Shown: positions 61,835 through 64,000 of the stretch, piece after piece
How positions within the stretch are numbered: position 1 is the stretch's first letter
How the letters are laid out: each line of letters starts with the position of its first letter
NCBI RefSeq assembly: GCF_943371865.1
Contig: NZ_CALRWL010000003.1
Span: 62,001-126,000, forward strand
Reading direction: 5' to 3'
Source of the DNA: Azorhizobium sp943371865
GTDB lineage: Bacteria; Pseudomonadota; Alphaproteobacteria; Rhizobiales; Xanthobacteraceae
DNA: 64,000 bases
Made by a program: the position numbers and the translations under genes
The notes under the pieces: model-generated
What the model was told of the DNA's origin: nothing
The model's input: only the letters and a program-made list of their open reading frames with translations
Database searches by the model: none

Positions 61835-63055
61835 TCAGTGGGCCTCGCGGGCGGGCGGGAGGTCGATGACCGGCGGTTCCAAGGACGGTTCCAAGGACGG
61901 TTCTACGTCCGAAGGGGCTTCCACCGTATCCGGCGGCGTGATCTGCGCCGAGGGGCGGGGATCGCCATAGGCCCGGCGCACGGCGGTGGCGCGGGCGGCG
62001 GCTTCGTGGGTCTCATAGGCCGAGACGATGCGCTGCACGAGTTCGTGCCGCACCACGTCTTCCGCCTTGAAATGCGCCACACCCACGCCCTCGACCCCCT
62101 CCAGCAAGCGCACGGCTTCCGCAAGACCGGAGGTCATGCCGCCGGGCAAATCCGTCTGGCTCGGATCGCCGGTGACGATCATATGCGAATTCTCGCCCAG
62201 GCGGGTGAGGAACATCTTCATCTGCATGGAGGTGGCGTTTTGCGCCTCGTCCAGGATCACCGCCGCATTGGCCAGCGTGCGCCCGCGCATGAAGGCCAAG
62301 GGCGCGATCTCGATCTCGCCCGACTGCATCGCCCGCTCCACGAAGGCGCGGTCCATCAGGTCATGGAGCGCGTCATAGATCGGCCGCAGGTAGGGATCGA
62401 CCTTTTCCTTCATGTCGCCGGGCAGGAAGCCGAGCCGCTCGCCCGCCTCCACCGCCGGGCGGGTGAGGATGATGCGGTCCACCATCCGGCGCTCCAGCAG
62501 ATGCACCGCATAGGCCACCGCCAGCCAGGTCTTGCCGGTGCCGGCGGGGCCGGTGCCGAACACCAGGGTATGGCGCTTGAGCGATCGGATATAGGCATCC
62601 TGCGCCGCCGTGCGCGCCCGCACCGGGCGCCGGCGCAACTGGATCTCGTCGAACGCCTGGCGCTCCTCGCTGGGATCGAAATCGAACAGCGAGCCCTGCG
62701 CCACCGCTTCGCGAATCGCCCCGTCCACGTCGCCGGGGCCGACGTCGCGGCCGCGCTTGAGATGCTCATAGAGATATTCGAGCACCCGCCGGGCCTGCTC
62801 GCAGGCATCGCGCGGGCCTTCCAGGGTCAAATGATTGCCGCGGGACTCCGCCTTCACCCCGAGCTTGCGCTCCAGCAAGGCGAGGTTGCGGCCATAATGG
62901 CCGAACAATTGGGTGGCGAGACGATTGTCGTCAAAGGCCAGCACCACTTGCGTGCTGCCGGATTCCCCCTGCGCCGCCCAGGGGTCGGTCACGGCGGCGC
63001 GCGCCGGACCTTGATTTGCGGCAACGGGACGCTCTCGATCGTTCGCTCTTCGCAC
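61835..63055 (-). CDS. phoH: PhoH-family ATPase
   Basis: About 406 residues. Walker A is GPAGTGKTWLAVAYAV, Walker B-like VILDEAQNAT, and TGDPSQTDLPGG; the N-terminal KH-like part precedes them. The C-terminal ~50 residues are Pro/Glu-rich with SLEPSLEPP repeats. The start is read as GTG 63055, because the GGAGG inside the miaB end lies seven bases upstream; a TTG at 63061 would be only one base from that site. The start codon lies just beyond the miaB stop. PhoH (YbeZ type) is the ATPase partner linked to YbeY. Confidence 0.94.
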   Translation of the reverse strand: MRRANDRERPVAANQGPARAAVTDPWAAQGESGSTQVVLAFDDNRLATQLFGHYGRNLALLERKLGVKAESRGNHLTLEGPRDACEQARRVLEYLYEHLKRGRDVGPGDVDGAIREAVAQGSLFDFDPSEERQAFDEIQLRRRPVRARTAAQDAYIRSLKRHTLVFGTGPAGTGKTWLAVAYAVHLLERRMVDRIILTRPAVEAGERLGFLPGDMKEKVDPYLRPIYDALHDLMDRAFVERAMQSGEIEIAPLAFMRGRTLANAAVILDEAQNATSMQMKMFLTRLGENSHMIVTGDPSQTDLPGGMTSGLAEAVRLLEGVEGVGVAHFKAEDVVRHELVQRIVSAYETHEAAARATAVRRAYGDPRPSAQITPPDTVEAPSDVEPSLEPSLEPPVIDLPPAREAH

Positions 63056-63057
63056 GC

Positions 63058-64000
63058 TCAAGCCTCCATGGCCGCGAGCGGACGGTCGCTCGCCAAGCCC
63101 CGATCCTCGACATCCTGATGCTCAACCACCCGGCCCGCCAGAGAGTTCGGCCCCACCTCGGTGATTTCCACCGCCAGGAGTTCGCCGATGCCGGCGGGCG
63201 GTGCGGTCACCACCACGCTCTGCAAATACGGCGAACGGCCGATGAGCTGACCCGGCAGACGGCCGGGCTTTTCCAGAAGAATGTCGAAGCGGCGGCCCTT
63301 GCAGCCGGCATCGAACGCGGTCTTGGAGGCTTCCAGGCGCGCATGCAGCCGGGCGAGGCGATCGGTCTTCACCTCTTCCGGCACCTGCGCCCCATAGCCC
63401 GCCGCCGGCGTGCCGGGGCGGGTGGAGTATTTGAACGAATAGGCGCTGGCAAAGCCGATCTGGTCCACCAGATCCAGCGTCGCCTGGAAATCCTCTTCGG
63501 TCTCGCCGGGGAAACCGACGATGAAATCCGAGGACAAAGCCATGTCCGGGCGGGCGTCGCGCAGTCGGGCGATGATGTCCACGAACAGCTCGCGCCCATG
63601 GCGGCGGTTCATCGCCGCCAGGATCCGGTCCGAGCCGGACTGCACCGGCAGATGCAGATAGGGCATCAGCACCGGCAGATCGCGATGGGCGGCGATCAAA
63701 GCGTCATCCATGTCGCGGGGATGGCTGGTGGTGTAGCGCAGCCGGGCCAGGCCCTCGATCTGCGCCAGCCGCTCCACCAGGGCGGCGAGGCCCCAGGTCT
63801 TGCCGTCCGGCCCCTCGCCATGGAAGCCGTTCACATTCTGGCCGATCAGGGTGATCTCGCGCACGCCCTGGTCCACCAGACGGCGGGCCTCGTCGACGAT
63901 CTTCAGCACCGGGCGGGAGACTTCCGAGCCGCGGGTGTAGGGCACGACACAGAAGGTGCAGAACTTGTCACATCCCTCTTGTACTGTGACAAAGGCCGTG
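63058..64000 (-). CDS. miaB: tRNA-2-methylthio-N6-dimethylallyladenosine synthase (3' part)
   Basis: Partial: the gene runs off the right edge; its 5' end and N-terminal [4Fe-4S]-binding domain lie beyond 64000. About 314 residues are visible. The radical-SAM motif CDKFCTFC (CxxxCxxC) lies at the very edge of the window (63946-63975), followed by VVPYTRGSEVSRP, ITLIGQNVNGFHGEG, VQSGSDRILAAMNRRH and DFIVGFPGETEEDF. A C-terminal TRAM domain follows (VLLEKPGRLPGQLIGRSPY-like). It methylthiolates i6A37 in tRNA. Its stop lies 2 bp before the phoH GTG start. Confidence 0.96.
   Translation of the reverse strand, partial: TAFVTVQEGCDKFCTFCVVPYTRGSEVSRPVLKIVDEARRLVDQGVREITLIGQNVNGFHGEGPDGKTWGLAALVERLAQIEGLARLRYTTSHPRDMDDALIAAHRDLPVLMPYLHLPVQSGSDRILAAMNRRHGRELFVDIIARLRDARPDMALSSDFIVGFPGETEEDFQATLDLVDQIGFASAYSFKYSTRPGTPAAGYGAQVPEEVKTDRLARLHARLEASKTAFDAGCKGRRFDILLEKPGRLPGQLIGRSPYLQSVVVTAPPAGIGELLAVEITEVGPNSLAGRVVEHQDVEDRGLASDRPLAAMEA

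Overview
The window is GC-rich (by eye well above 60 %) alphaproteobacterial chromosome. The housekeeping block miaB-phoH-ybeY-corC-lnt-HTH regulator-metK-trmB and the block rimP-nusA-ylxR-infB-rbfA-truB // rpsO-pnp are typical of Hyphomicrobiales (Rhizobiales). Gene content and codon use suggest Xanthobacteraceae (Azorhizobium/Xanthobacter-like), but that placement is inference. I saw no tRNA, rRNA, insertion sequence or CRISPR array.

Region 1 (1-28411) is a large surface-polysaccharide locus that enters from the left. It begins with the end of a KpsE/BexC/CtrB-type capsule export protein, translationally coupled to a KpsT-type ATPase. A mosaic of glycan genes on both strands follows: several GT4 glycosyltransferases, an FkbM methyltransferase, a CDP-alcohol phosphatidyltransferase, a DUF6165-like protein, an 888-residue tandem GT4 protein with an N-terminal helical repeat, a roughly 1680-residue multidomain glycosyltransferase ending in a GT2 module, a TPR protein, an internally deleted GT remnant, a short coiled-coil protein and a cytochrome P450. 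The nucleotide-sugar branch is manC, gmd, an Rmd-like reductase and a TylC-type C-methyltransferase. Together these point to GDP-D-rhamnose and possibly a C-methyl-branched GDP-6-deoxyhexose as the unusual building block.

Region 2 (28538-31030) is a short housekeeping/transport stretch: a PduO-type cobalamin adenosyltransferase, a small HIG1-like membrane protein and an MHS-family MFS transporter. Region 3 (31338-38151) carries three tandem methyl-accepting chemotaxis proteins. Their sensor halves have diverged, while their 1068-bp HAMP plus signalling halves are nearly identical and mosaic, indicating duplication and gene conversion. Two small conserved proteins follow (38506-39075).

Region 4 (39301-54455, minus strand) is the translation/RNA-decay cluster. 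rpsO-pnp is separated from truB by about 4 kb holding an orphan family-5 solute-binding protein and a single-chain dihydroxyacetone kinase. The upstream part, rimP-nusA-ylxR-infB, is tightly overlapped. A hairpin with a short T-run separates infB from rbfA-truB.

Region 5 (55076-64000, minus strand) is a LysR regulator, then trmB, metK, a PraR-like XRE regulator, lnt, a CBS/CorC-domain protein, ybeY, phoH and the 3' part of miaB, which runs off the right edge. The most unusual part of the window is region 1; the MCP array is second.
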